A stretch of 64,000 bases of DNA from Sulfurovum sp. UBA4779. Lineage in GTDB: Bacteria > Campylobacterota > Campylobacteria > Campylobacterales > Sulfurovaceae. The DNA lies in assembly GCA_002403155.1 (NCBI GenBank), contig DHHF01000006.1, positions 131,073-195,072 of the forward strand, in the 5' to 3' direction. The translations under genes were made by a program, and so were the position numbers. This document shows, one piece after another, positions 7,532-15,813 of the stretch (its first letter is position 1; every line of letters begins with the position of its first letter). A model generated the notes under the pieces. The model was given only the letters and a program-made list of their open reading frames with translations, made no database searches and was not told where the DNA came from.

Positions 7532-8650
7532 TTACAGCATTTTTGCAAATTCGCTGAAGATATAGGCGCTCTCATGCGGCCCGGGGCTTGCTTCAGGATG
7601 ATGCTGTACCGACATGGTAGGCGAATCGTTATAGCGAAGTCCTTCTATGGTGTTGTCAAAAAGGTTGATATGCGTTACCGATGCTACTTCAATAATATTT
7701 TCAGGCACGTTGTAGTTGTGGTTTTGTGCCGTGATCTCAACTCTTCCGGTTACCACGTTTTTTACGGGATGGTTGCCGCCATGATGTCCAAAAGGCAATT
7801 TGAAGGTATCATACCCGTGCGCAATAGATAAAAGCTGATGGCCTAAACAAATGCCAAAAATAGGAACCTTTGCAGCGATAAGTTTTTTAATTTTTTCGTG
7901 CTCTTCTTTTAGAATAAGAGGGTCCCCCGGACCGTTTGACAAAAAAACGCCGTCTATTTTTTTGGCTTTAAATTGATCGATAATCTCTTCTGCTTTCATT
8001 GCATTGGGCGCGACCGTTACTTCCATACCGGCGTGGGTCAATTCATTGAGGATATTTCTTTTGATACCAAAATCCAGCGCAATAATTTTTTTGGTTGTTT
8101 GCGGCGCATCATAGTTAAAATTTGTGATATTATAGCGCCCCTCTTTGTGAATATAAGGCTCTTTGGTACTCACTTTTTCAATATAGTTGATCTCTTCGAT
8201 ACGAGGCGCATTTTTTAGTACATTTTGAAGCGATTCTTTATCGTGATATTCGGTAGAAGCAACCATCATCATCGCGCCTTCTTGACGCAAAACTTTGGTA
8301 ATATAGCGTGTGTCGATTTGTGTGATGCCAAGCACTCCGTGCTTTTGTAAAAGACTGCCTAGCGTCTCCTCGGATCTGAAATTTGAAGGCCTGTCTTGAT
8401 ACGAGCGCACGATTACCCCTGCACAAAATGCTTTTTTGCTCTCCATGTCCTGTGCATTGCATCCTACATTTCCTATCTCGGGCATTGTGAAGGTTACAAA
8501 TTGTCCTGCATAAGAAGGATCTGTAGCAATCTCTTGATATCCTGTCAACGAGGTGTTAAAAACACATTCTCCGACAGACGTACCTTCCGCTCCAAAACTT
8601 TTGCCCTCCAAAAGCAGTCCATTTTCAAAATAAAGCGACACCTTTTTCAT
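7532..8650 (-). CDS. carA: carbamoyl-phosphate synthase small (glutaminase) subunit
   Basis: 372 residues. CarA hydrolyses glutamine and channels ammonia to CarB, feeding arginine and pyrimidine synthesis. The class I amidotransferase site is complete: SNGPGDP, then GICLGHQ with the catalytic cysteine, and HHPEAS with histidine and glutamate. The ATG at 8650 is preferred to the GTG three bases upstream because AGGA lies six bases before it. carB is not in the window, so the two subunits are not adjacent. Confidence 0.94.
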   Translation of the reverse strand: MKKVSLYFENGLLLEGKSFGAEGTSVGECVFNTSLTGYQEIATDPSYAGQFVTFTMPEIGNVGCNAQDMESKKAFCAGVIVRSYQDRPSNFRSEETLGSLLQKHGVLGITQIDTRYITKVLRQEGAMMMVASTEYHDKESLQNVLKNAPRIEEINYIEKVSTKEPYIHKEGRYNITNFNYDAPQTTKKIIALDFGIKRNILNELTHAGMEVTVAPNAMKAEEIIDQFKAKKIDGVFLSNGPGDPLILKEEHEKIKKLIAAKVPIFGICLGHQLLSIAHGYDTFKLPFGHHGGNHPVKNVVTGRVEITAQNHNYNVPENIIEVASVTHINLFDNTIEGLRYNDSPTMSVQHHPEASPGPHESAYIFSEFAKML

Positions 8651-8689
8651 CACACTTCCTTTTTATTTTTTAATACTTAACTTTGATGC

Positions 8690-9241
8690 TTAAAGCATTC
8701 CTCTTTTTGAAAGCTCTTCCTGATAAAGCCTTTCATAAAGCAATTCATAATCCTGAGAACCGGGGATGATTTCCCTTTTCATATTTTTAATCTTATTATA
8801 AACAATATTGTCTATCTCTTCATAGGCATTGGCAAATGTTTTGAAAGATTTGAAAATAATGTTTTTGACTTGATTTTCGCTTACATTGTATTCTGCCAGA
8901 TAGTTTTCATACAACTCATCTAAAATCTGATGCGAAAGATCATTATACCTATCGTCATAGTTCATAATCACGCCAAATTCAGGAGCCATTTTCTTCTTAA
9001 TCATAAAAAAGAGCTGTCTTTCATCTGCAAGCTGAAATTCTATCTCACCGCTATTGGCCTCCAATATTTCCTTGACTTTGGCATCCAATGCCTGTTCTTT
9101 TTTCAAGTTCTCATCGATAATTGCTTTACATGCCTCTACCACGGCTTCTCTTCCTTTGGGAAGTTTGACAAAAGGGGCATTGGCCAAATCGATTGCGATT
9201 TTGGTTGCTATATATCTTGTTTGTTGCGGTTTGAGTCTCAT
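8690..9241 (-). CDS. DUF507 family protein
   Basis: 183 residues, soluble and highly charged, rich in helix. The start MRLKPQQTRYIATKIAIDL matches DUF507, a family of unknown function found in Campylobacterota and some deltaproteobacteria-like groups. It lies between purA and carA with an 82-base gap to purA, so it is probably in the same transcript as these nucleotide-synthesis genes. No catalytic residues can be proposed. Confidence 0.7.
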   Translation of the reverse strand: MRLKPQQTRYIATKIAIDLANAPFVKLPKGREAVVEACKAIIDENLKKEQALDAKVKEILEANSGEIEFQLADERQLFFMIKKKMAPEFGVIMNYDDRYNDLSHQILDELYENYLAEYNVSENQVKNIIFKSFKTFANAYEEIDNIVYNKIKNMKREIIPGSQDYELLYERLYQEELSKRGML

Positions 9242-9323
9242 ATTGTATAACTCCTTTTTTATAGTTTAAAACGGCTGGCTTCCTTTAGGCCGTCCCTCCA
9301 AAGCAAATTTTGCCTGATAGTTC

Positions 9324-10574
9324 TTACCGTATAATCGTATCGTCGCGATCGGGACTTGTCGATATCATCCCTATTTTAGTTCCGATCATCTTTTCAAGCG
9401 CCAAAATATATGACTGCGCATTCTGCGGAAGCGCATCAAATGTCCTTATGCCTTGGGTTTTGCTCCAGCCCGGAAAACTTTGATACACAGGGGTCGCCTC
9501 TTCAAGGTCGTAAGGCACATAGTCAATCTCTTTGCCTTCCACTTCATAAGCTACGCATACCTTTACCTCTTCAAAACCGTCAAGCACGTCCAGTTTCATC
9601 AGCGCCACCTGGTCTACGCCATTGATGCGCACGGCATGGCGCATTGCTACCGCATCAAACCAGCCGCATCTTCGCGGCCTTCCGGTAGTGGTGCCAAACT
9701 CATAGCCGTTTTGACGCAAGATGTTGCCTTCTTTGCTCAACTCTTCACTCGGAAAAGGTCCGTTTCCGACTCTTGTACAGTATGCTTTGGCAATCCCTGT
9801 TACTTTACCTAAATCTTTCGGGCTCAGCCCAAGGCCTGAACAAGCGCCGGCACTCACCGTTGTTGAAGAGGTCACATAAGGATAGGTGCCATGGTCGATA
9901 TCGAGCATCGTACCCTGTGCCCCTTCGAGCAAAACTTTTTTGTCTTCTTTCAAGATGTCCCACATCATTTGTGTCGTATCCACAATGTAAGGTGCAAGCG
10001 CTTTCTTATACTCTTCAAGCTCTTTTAAAAGTTCCTCTTTTGCCAGAGGCTTGATCCCCATGGCTTCAAAAATAGTTTGATTGGCCTCAAAATATGCCAT
10101 AATCTTTTCAGTCAGTCTATCAGGATGAAGCAATTCTCCCAACCGATGCCCTACTCTGGCAATCTTATCTTCATAGGCAGGGCCGATACCTTTCCCGGTT
10201 GTACCAATGGCTTTGTCGCCTTTTGTACGTTCTCTTGCCTGATCTATCAAGGCATGATAGGGCAATAAAATATGGGCTTTATCCGAAAGAAAAAGCCTGC
10301 CCTTAAGGTCTCCAAACTGCTCCATTTCTTTAATAAAGTCTTTCGGAGAGATCACCACTCCGTTGCCCACAATGTTTTTTGCTTTTGGATTAAGCACACC
10401 GGAAGGAATGAGATGGAGTGCATATTTTTTATCACCGATTACGATCGTATGCCCGGCATTATGCCCCCCTGCAAAACGACAAACATAATCATGTGTTTGT
10501 GCCATATGATCAACAATCTTTCCTTTTCCTTCGTCTCCCCATTGAAGCCCTACAATTAAACCCGCTTTGCTCAT
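9324..10574 (-). CDS. purA: adenylosuccinate synthetase
   Basis: 416 residues, normal for the family. It joins IMP and aspartate using GTP, the first committed step from IMP to AMP. The N-terminal WGDEGKGK P-loop, the HNAGHT motif, GTTGKGIGP and the C-terminal TTTGRPRRCGW are all present. It starts six bases after hisZ, so the two are cotranscribed. Confidence 0.96.
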   Translation of the reverse strand: MSKAGLIVGLQWGDEGKGKIVDHMAQTHDYVCRFAGGHNAGHTIVIGDKKYALHLIPSGVLNPKAKNIVGNGVVISPKDFIKEMEQFGDLKGRLFLSDKAHILLPYHALIDQARERTKGDKAIGTTGKGIGPAYEDKIARVGHRLGELLHPDRLTEKIMAYFEANQTIFEAMGIKPLAKEELLKELEEYKKALAPYIVDTTQMMWDILKEDKKVLLEGAQGTMLDIDHGTYPYVTSSTTVSAGACSGLGLSPKDLGKVTGIAKAYCTRVGNGPFPSEELSKEGNILRQNGYEFGTTTGRPRRCGWFDAVAMRHAVRINGVDQVALMKLDVLDGFEEVKVCVAYEVEGKEIDYVPYDLEEATPVYQSFPGWSKTQGIRTFDALPQNAQSYILALEKMIGTKIGMISTSPDRDDTIIR

Positions 10575-10580
10575 CCTATT

Positions 10581-11435
10581 TTACTCCCTACTCATTTTTT
10601 CCATTTTATATGCAATGCATTCATCCGTATAAAGCGCAAACCCTGCCGCTTCTACATTATCGATCATATAAATGCCGCCTGTTGCCAAAAGTGCATTCCC
10701 CTCAAACATTCTAAACGTCAAAGAATCATAATATCTCAGCTTTGCATAAAAAAGCGGAGAAATGACCATCGATGCATAATTTATGCTTTGAGCAGCTGCT
10801 TTTATTTTTTCTAGTTCCTTCTTAATATCTTCAGGAAAAACACTTAAATCTTTCAGATCATCCATACTGTTGATGCTTACCAGCGATTCCATCCAAGGCA
10901 AATTTGTACAGAGAATCTGCTCGATATGCATGGATTTTAATACTTCAAGTGAAACACCGTATTTTTCATTGAGCAGATGCGGAATACGAATATTGGATAT
11001 TTGCATGATAGGCTCAATCTCAAATTTTTTTAAAAGTACGACGGTGGTTTGCGCCGCCTCTTCAAAACTGCCGTCTATGATTTCGGCTCCGATCTGATAC
11101 TGCTCTTTTGTCGGATAAGCAACGGTAGGCTGGATATAAAACCATTTTTTTGATTCCATACTGCGTCCGAGCCTTTTGGTGACGATACGCACCACATCCG
11201 CCGTAGAATCTGCGCGCAAAGTCACCTCATGATTGCTCTCGTCATTCAGGCGGACAAGCGCATTGTTTTTTTCAAAAGATTCATGCTGATGATAAGAAAA
11301 AATAGGGGTAACAATCTCTTCATATCCAAGCGCTGCCAAGGTGCTGCTTGCGCTGTTTTCAATCTCTCTTTTAAGCTTTGCGCTTTTGCCGAAATAAAGC
11401 CGGCTTCCGCTAGGGATTTCATGTTCAAATATCAT
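10581..11435 (-). CDS. hisZ: HisZ-like ATP phosphoribosyltransferase regulatory subunit
   Basis: 284 residues resembling the catalytic core of histidyl-tRNA synthetase. Class II motif-like segments are visible (TPIFSYHQHESF, VTLRADSTADVVRI, ATGGIYMIDN), but there is no anticodon-binding domain. In species with the short HisG, HisZ forms the regulatory part of the first histidine-biosynthesis enzyme. It lies between the aminotransferase and purA genes with very short gaps. hisG is not in the window, so pairing cannot be tested here. Confidence 0.75.
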   Translation of the reverse strand: MIFEHEIPSGSRLYFGKSAKLKREIENSASSTLAALGYEEIVTPIFSYHQHESFEKNNALVRLNDESNHEVTLRADSTADVVRIVTKRLGRSMESKKWFYIQPTVAYPTKEQYQIGAEIIDGSFEEAAQTTVVLLKKFEIEPIMQISNIRIPHLLNEKYGVSLEVLKSMHIEQILCTNLPWMESLVSINSMDDLKDLSVFPEDIKKELEKIKAAAQSINYASMVISPLFYAKLRYYDSLTFRMFEGNALLATGGIYMIDNVEAAGFALYTDECIAYKMEKMSRE

Positions 11436-11441
11436 CGGATC

Positions 11442-12545
11442 TTATGCCTTGAAATAGGTTTCATTAAACACACGGCTAGCCGTACCGTCAAATGCTCTTC
11501 TTCCCAGTTCATCAAGTGCAAGTTCTATTGCGTTTACTACCCATGCAGATTCATATACGGGGATAAGGCCCATTTGGTTGATACGGAAAATTTTTCCTTT
11601 GAGATGATCTTGGCCGCCTGCAATGTTTACGCCGTATTTTGTTTTAAGCAGTTTTCGTATCGCTTCCGCATCTTCATCTAATACGGTACTCATGGCAAGG
11701 GCTGGCATCTTAGGATATACGCTGAAACCTATCGCTTCAAGTGCTGCCTGTGTTGCTTTTGCCCGTTTTGCAGTCGCCTCATATAGTGCATCCATCCCCT
11801 CTTTCTCAATTTCGTCAAAAATCGCATTAAGCCCGATAATCAATGTAGTTGCCGCAGTCCAAGCCGTAGTGTTTTTCTGCTGATTTTTGATCTCTATCGC
11901 AAGATTGAAATAATAATCTTTGCCTTTTCCTATTTTTTCTACCGCTTTGTTTGAAAGGCCTATCATTGCAAGCCCGGGAGGCAGCATCAATGCCTTTTGG
12001 CTTCCTGTGACCAACGCATCAATATGCGTCACATCAATTTTTTCTACCCCCACAGCCGTAATGCCGTCTGCTACGACCATAATCCGGGGATTGATCTCTT
12101 TGGCACGTTTGGCTATGGCTTCTACAGGGTGTCTAAGCCCTCCTGCACTTTCGCATATCTGGATAAAAATTGCATCGATATCAGGATTGTCAAAAAGGGC
12201 TTTTTCTACATCTGCAACCGCGGCGGGGGCATCCCATTCATAGCAAAGCTCTATCTTCTCTCTCCCCATCGCATCTGCAATTTTCCCAAAACGCTCGCCA
12301 AACTTGCCGGCATTGATCGTCAATGCTTTTTTTTCGCATAAATTCACCATACACGCCTGCATCGCTCCGGTTCCCGAACTGGCAACCATCACACATTCGT
12401 CCATGCCCAATAACGACAACAAACGTTCGCGCGCTTCTTTAAAAATAGCTTCAAACTCTGGTGTTCTATGGTGCAATGTAGGCGTTGCCATGGCTTGGCG
12501 CACAGATTCGGGTACGGGAGTCGGTCCGGGAGTAAAAAGTAACAT
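11442..12545 (-). CDS. class V aminotransferase (serine/alanine-glyoxylate type)
   Basis: 367 residues, PLP-dependent. It starts LLFTPGPTPVPESV, as in serine-glyoxylate and alanine-glyoxylate aminotransferases. SSGTGAMQA binds the cofactor phosphate, VVADGITAVGVEK holds the aspartate, and SQKALMLPPGL holds the Schiff-base lysine. The substrate cannot be fixed from sequence. Serine, alanine, aspartate or phosphoserine-related roles are possible. It heads the run to hisZ-purA, with a promoter-like box about 50 bases upstream. Confidence 0.85.
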   Translation of the reverse strand: MLLFTPGPTPVPESVRQAMATPTLHHRTPEFEAIFKEARERLLSLLGMDECVMVASSGTGAMQACMVNLCEKKALTINAGKFGERFGKIADAMGREKIELCYEWDAPAAVADVEKALFDNPDIDAIFIQICESAGGLRHPVEAIAKRAKEINPRIMVVADGITAVGVEKIDVTHIDALVTGSQKALMLPPGLAMIGLSNKAVEKIGKGKDYYFNLAIEIKNQQKNTTAWTAATTLIIGLNAIFDEIEKEGMDALYEATAKRAKATQAALEAIGFSVYPKMPALAMSTVLDEDAEAIRKLLKTKYGVNIAGGQDHLKGKIFRINQMGLIPVYESAWVVNAIELALDELGRRAFDGTASRVFNETYFKA

Positions 12546-12590
12546 AATGATCCTCTTGTTTTGCTTTATATGATGACATAATGAGTAGCG

Positions 12591-12596
12591 ATTATA
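12591..12596 (-). promoter_or_regulatory. -10 box for the aminotransferase-hisZ-purA run
   Basis: TATAAT on the minus strand in the context TTGGATATAAT, 45 bases before the aminotransferase ATG. No -35 box is recognisable. The same TTGGATATAAT string occurs before ispA. Confidence 0.55.
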
Positions 12597-12612
12597 TCCA
12601 AAAGGAAGTTAG

Positions 12613-12637
12613 AGAAGGGTAAGAAACCAACCCTTCT
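12613..12637 (-). terminator. hairpin after the YceI-like gene
   Basis: AGAAGGGT and ACCCTTCT form an 8-bp stem with a nine-base loop just after the stop at 12646 on the minus strand. The following bases (CTAACTTCCTTTTGG) are only weakly T-rich, so termination is plausible but not certain. Confidence 0.45.
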
Positions 12638-12645
12638 TTGTTGAT

Positions 12646-13179
12646 TTATTGATAAGCAATTGAAAATTCAATCGCTACATCCTGCCATGTTTTTCCTTCA
12701 TGGAGATCATAGCATGCTTTATTGATCGCCTGTAAAGAAGGAATCATATCAAAATCTGCCAAATCAATATATCCATTGGCTTGGATCGTATTGTCATTTA
12801 CCTGATACTGCATCGGCACTTCTTTGCTTTGACGGTTCATGGTGATTTTCACTATCAACGTGCTCTCTTTTGCAGAAATGATCTGCGCTTCTATGGAAGC
12901 ATTGGATTGAACGCTGAAGAATGCGTTTACAAGCTTCTCGTCTCTTTCTTTATGGCCGCTATTGACGCTGCCTGTTTTGATGTCAGCTTTCAATCCTTCT
13001 AACATCTTTGGTATGCTGTTTGCTTCTTTTTTTCCGGAAAGTTCAATTGCATCAAACCCTCCGGATACACCTGCTTTGGACGGCGTTTTAAATGCCGTAA
13101 ACTTTACGGCTGCTTTTGTAGGCTCATAGGCTAATACAACCGCACTCGCCATTAAAAACACAAGTAATCCTTTTTTCAT
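12646..13179 (-). CDS. YceI family secreted protein
   Basis: 177 residues with a signal peptide (about 1-17, cleavage near VLAYEP). The mature part is a beta-rich lipocalin-like fold as in YceI, which binds isoprenoid-type lipids in the periplasm. Recognisable features are the repeated charged FxAxxxxSKAGVSGGFD start, the central DEKLVNAFF segment and the conserved C-terminal tract. It stands alone between two gaps and ends in a hairpin. The ligand is unknown. Confidence 0.75.
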   Translation of the reverse strand: MKKGLLVFLMASAVVLAYEPTKAAVKFTAFKTPSKAGVSGGFDAIELSGKKEANSIPKMLEGLKADIKTGSVNSGHKERDEKLVNAFFSVQSNASIEAQIISAKESTLIVKITMNRQSKEVPMQYQVNDNTIQANGYIDLADFDMIPSLQAINKACYDLHEGKTWQDVAIEFSIAYQ

Positions 13180-13242
13180 TGTTTATCCTTTTATTTTTTA
13201 TAACGATTTTATCTTTTTAAATTAAAAAAACAAATTTTTATA

Positions 13243-15078
13243 CTAATCCAATGTTGTAATTTGCTGTCCGATTGCCTGATATCTTTGATAGTAATGCTCC
13301 ACAAAATCACGCACATCCTTTTGAAGCGGAAGATAGACGCCGCCGCTTTTCATTGCATACCGGCTCAAATAGAGATTGGCGTCTTGTTTGCTTAGATAAT
13401 GCTGTGCCAGTTTTTTGTATGCTTCAATATAAGCCTCCTTCATCGCTTCATAGCATTCATAGTGTATCCGGATCGTCTTATCGTAAGTTACTATACCCGA
13501 TTCAAAAAGGATCGCCAAATGCATTAAACCTTCGCAATAATAAGGCAGCACCTCGCCCACTTCCCGCCATGCCATTAAGCCCACGGCGCGCGAAACAATA
13601 TCATCGACGATATGGGGTTTAAGCGATTCGTTTTCATGATAAAAAAATGCCATCAAACCCCCTGTTGTTGCCTTAAACTCTTCTATGTTTTTAAACTGGC
13701 CGGTACTGTTCATTTTTGTTTCTGTGTCCGAATCTATCCATAAAATATGTCCAAATTCATGCCCTATCGTGGAGATATCATAAAGCTCATGCCACAATGC
13801 CGGTTCATTTTCGATGACTGCCCTTTGCTTTTTGACAAAGGCTTCGCCCATTGCCTCTATGCTTAATTTCATAACCGGCTTGGATTTTTTGCTCTCAAGA
13901 ACAAAATCGGCATACGCAAATATCTTTTTGCCAAGCTCGCTGGAGACCTCCTCGTCGTTGGGAACCACCTGCGCGGAAAAGAGCCCGTTAAATTCCGCAC
14001 CGTAATAAAGCATCGGCTGCCCTATGTAAAGCTGTGTTTCTCTGACTTGCATCAAATTTTTTGAGATGATGCGACGTGCTTCTTCTCCCCATTCCCGGGC
14101 CATAGCGGAAGCAAAATGTTCCATATTTTCCCTTGTGCAAGAACTCTTCTGCAGTGCAGGGTTTACGATACGCAAATCCCATTCCAGCGCGACGGCTTTT
14201 CTGTATTGGTCTTCATAATACTCCAAAGGATGGCCTATCTGCAAAGGGGCAGTGATCTTCATCCATGCCCTGTCTACATTGGCCCAATATTCGATAAGTT
14301 CATCAGGCCTGGTATGAGAAAACGCATTGTTGATGGCTATCAAATATTCCAGCCATGCCTCTTTTTGCCCAAATACCTCATCTTCAAGCATTGTCAGCAT
14401 TCCTATAAATACCGCTAAAGCTTCTTTGACTTGAGCGACCTCTTCTTTGAAAGCTTCGGCATATGCGACTCTTTTAAAGCTGCCGTCTTTTTCTTGATGA
14501 AGCACGGAGTAGCAGCGATCCCCTATCTCGCCGCGGCTGTTTAAATCAAGCAAAGATTCGTTTTGAAGCTTTTCAAAAATCTTCCCTTCATCCCCGTTAA
14601 ATAGCGTAAAAAGTTCGCGGTTTATTCCATAAATAATATGTGATGTCCAAGCATTCTGCCATCCGCTTATTGCGCTGCCTACTGCGTGTGTGCCTGAAAT
14701 AATCATACGATAAAAGGGCGTAAGAAGCTGTGACTCTTCAACCCATGCGATAAAAGCCTCATGCCGTTTAAGATGCAGGCTGCTTACAAAATTGTAAGCG
14801 AGTTCTTTCTTTTTTTCTCTCTCTTCTTGATTTAGATTTTCCTTTTGCAGTACCTGTTCAAGCGCATCTTCCCGAAGATTGACGATACGCGTCAATGCAG
14901 CCATGATTGTCTCATCGTCTCTGTTTAAATCAAGATATGCCAAAAACTCATCGACAATTTTTGAGGCTTCATCATGCCCCTTGCCAAGCAGCTTATAAAA
15001 AGAGTTAAGCGCTTCTTGCCTTATTTGCAATTCATCATATATTTTTTGCAAATCTTGCATAAATTGTTGTTGTGTCAT
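13243..15078 (-). CDS. ciaB: CiaB-family protein with HEFGH zinc-peptidase motif
   Basis: 611 residues, no signal peptide, mostly helical. HEFGH at residues 440-444 is a zinc metallopeptidase motif, and the downstream NIEEFKAT segment could give the third ligand. That second motif is unlike ordinary M3 oligoendopeptidases. Length and motif fit the Campylobacter invasion antigen B family, also annotated in non-pathogenic Campylobacterota. It starts one base after the rdgB stop, so the two are coupled. Family call is probable from memory. A plain M3-like peptidase is the alternative. Function outside hosts is unknown. Confidence 0.6.
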   Translation of the reverse strand: MTQQQFMQDLQKIYDELQIRQEALNSFYKLLGKGHDEASKIVDEFLAYLDLNRDDETIMAALTRIVNLREDALEQVLQKENLNQEEREKKKELAYNFVSSLHLKRHEAFIAWVEESQLLTPFYRMIISGTHAVGSAISGWQNAWTSHIIYGINRELFTLFNGDEGKIFEKLQNESLLDLNSRGEIGDRCYSVLHQEKDGSFKRVAYAEAFKEEVAQVKEALAVFIGMLTMLEDEVFGQKEAWLEYLIAINNAFSHTRPDELIEYWANVDRAWMKITAPLQIGHPLEYYEDQYRKAVALEWDLRIVNPALQKSSCTRENMEHFASAMAREWGEEARRIISKNLMQVRETQLYIGQPMLYYGAEFNGLFSAQVVPNDEEVSSELGKKIFAYADFVLESKKSKPVMKLSIEAMGEAFVKKQRAVIENEPALWHELYDISTIGHEFGHILWIDSDTETKMNSTGQFKNIEEFKATTGGLMAFFYHENESLKPHIVDDIVSRAVGLMAWREVGEVLPYYCEGLMHLAILFESGIVTYDKTIRIHYECYEAMKEAYIEAYKKLAQHYLSKQDANLYLSRYAMKSGGVYLPLQKDVRDFVEHYYQRYQAIGQQITTLD

Positions 15079-15079
15079 T

Positions 15080-15694
15080 CTATCTGCCTTGTTTTTGCTT
15101 TAACATTTTAATAATAGGCTGTGCTAATTTCAAGGCTTTTGCCCTGTGGGAAATCTCTTTTTTAATCTCCTCGTCAAGCTCGCCGAGCGTGCAATCATAT
15201 CCTAAAGGGATAAACATCGGATCATACCCAAAACCTTTTTTTCCGCGTGCTTCGTCGATAGCTTCGCCATACATCCAGCCGTGCACGACATATTCCCCAT
15301 AACCGCATACGATCGCAATCGCAGCGGTATAGTAGGCAGGCGTGTGCTTTATGCCTTGCTCCTTGAGCGCTCCTATCAGTTTATAAAGATTGTCTTTGTC
15401 TGTTGCATTTTTTCCGGCATACCTTGCCGAATAGATACCGGGAACACCGCCAAGCTGAGGCAAACTGATGCCGCTGTCGTCGGCCATGACGATATAAGCT
15501 TCCGACGGCTTCTCTTTGCTTAATTTTTTATAAATCGTTCTGGCTTTGATCAACGCATTGGCCGCAAACGTATCTCCGTCCTCGACGATCTCAAGATCCC
15601 CCAACAGCTCCGAAAAGGCTACCACCTCATCTTGGCACATCTCTTTAATCTCGCGCAGTTTGCCTTTGTTTCCCGTTGCCAATACCAGCTTCAT
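15080..15694 (-). CDS. rdgB: XTP/dITP pyrophosphatase (HAM1/RdgB)
   Basis: 204 residues. It hydrolyses non-canonical purine triphosphates (dITP, XTP) to keep them out of DNA and RNA. The N-terminal ATGNKGKLREI motif, DDSGISLPQLGGVPGIYSAR and GFGYDPMF are diagnostic. It is divergent from the YajR-like gene across a 119-base spacer and directly followed by ciaB. Confidence 0.94.
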   Translation of the reverse strand: MKLVLATGNKGKLREIKEMCQDEVVAFSELLGDLEIVEDGDTFAANALIKARTIYKKLSKEKPSEAYIVMADDSGISLPQLGGVPGIYSARYAGKNATDKDNLYKLIGALKEQGIKHTPAYYTAAIAIVCGYGEYVVHGWMYGEAIDEARGKKGFGYDPMFIPLGYDCTLGELDEEIKKEISHRAKALKLAQPIIKMLKQKQGR

Positions 15695-15730
15695 TCCTGC
15701 TCCTTTTTAAAAAACAAATGCCGCCCTTTT

Positions 15731-15744
15731 AAAGAGATCTCTTT
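15731..15744. promoter_or_regulatory. 14-bp palindrome in a divergent promoter region
   Basis: AAAGAGATCTCTTT is a perfect palindrome about 37 bases upstream of rdgB and about 32 bases upstream of the plus-strand TATAAT. Its position would suit an operator acting on both genes. No regulator is indicated. Confidence 0.3.
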
Positions 15745-15775
15745 GTTTTCTTATCTGCCCTTAACTTTTTTGGAA

Positions 15776-15781
15776 TATAAT
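15776..15781 (+). promoter_or_regulatory. -10 box for the YajR-like transporter
   Basis: TATAAT in the context TTGGAATATAATGGG, 32 bases before the ATG at 15814. No -35 box is recognisable. Confidence 0.5.
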
Positions 15782-15813
15782 GGGACAAATTTTATCTAAA
15801 CAGAGGTATCACT

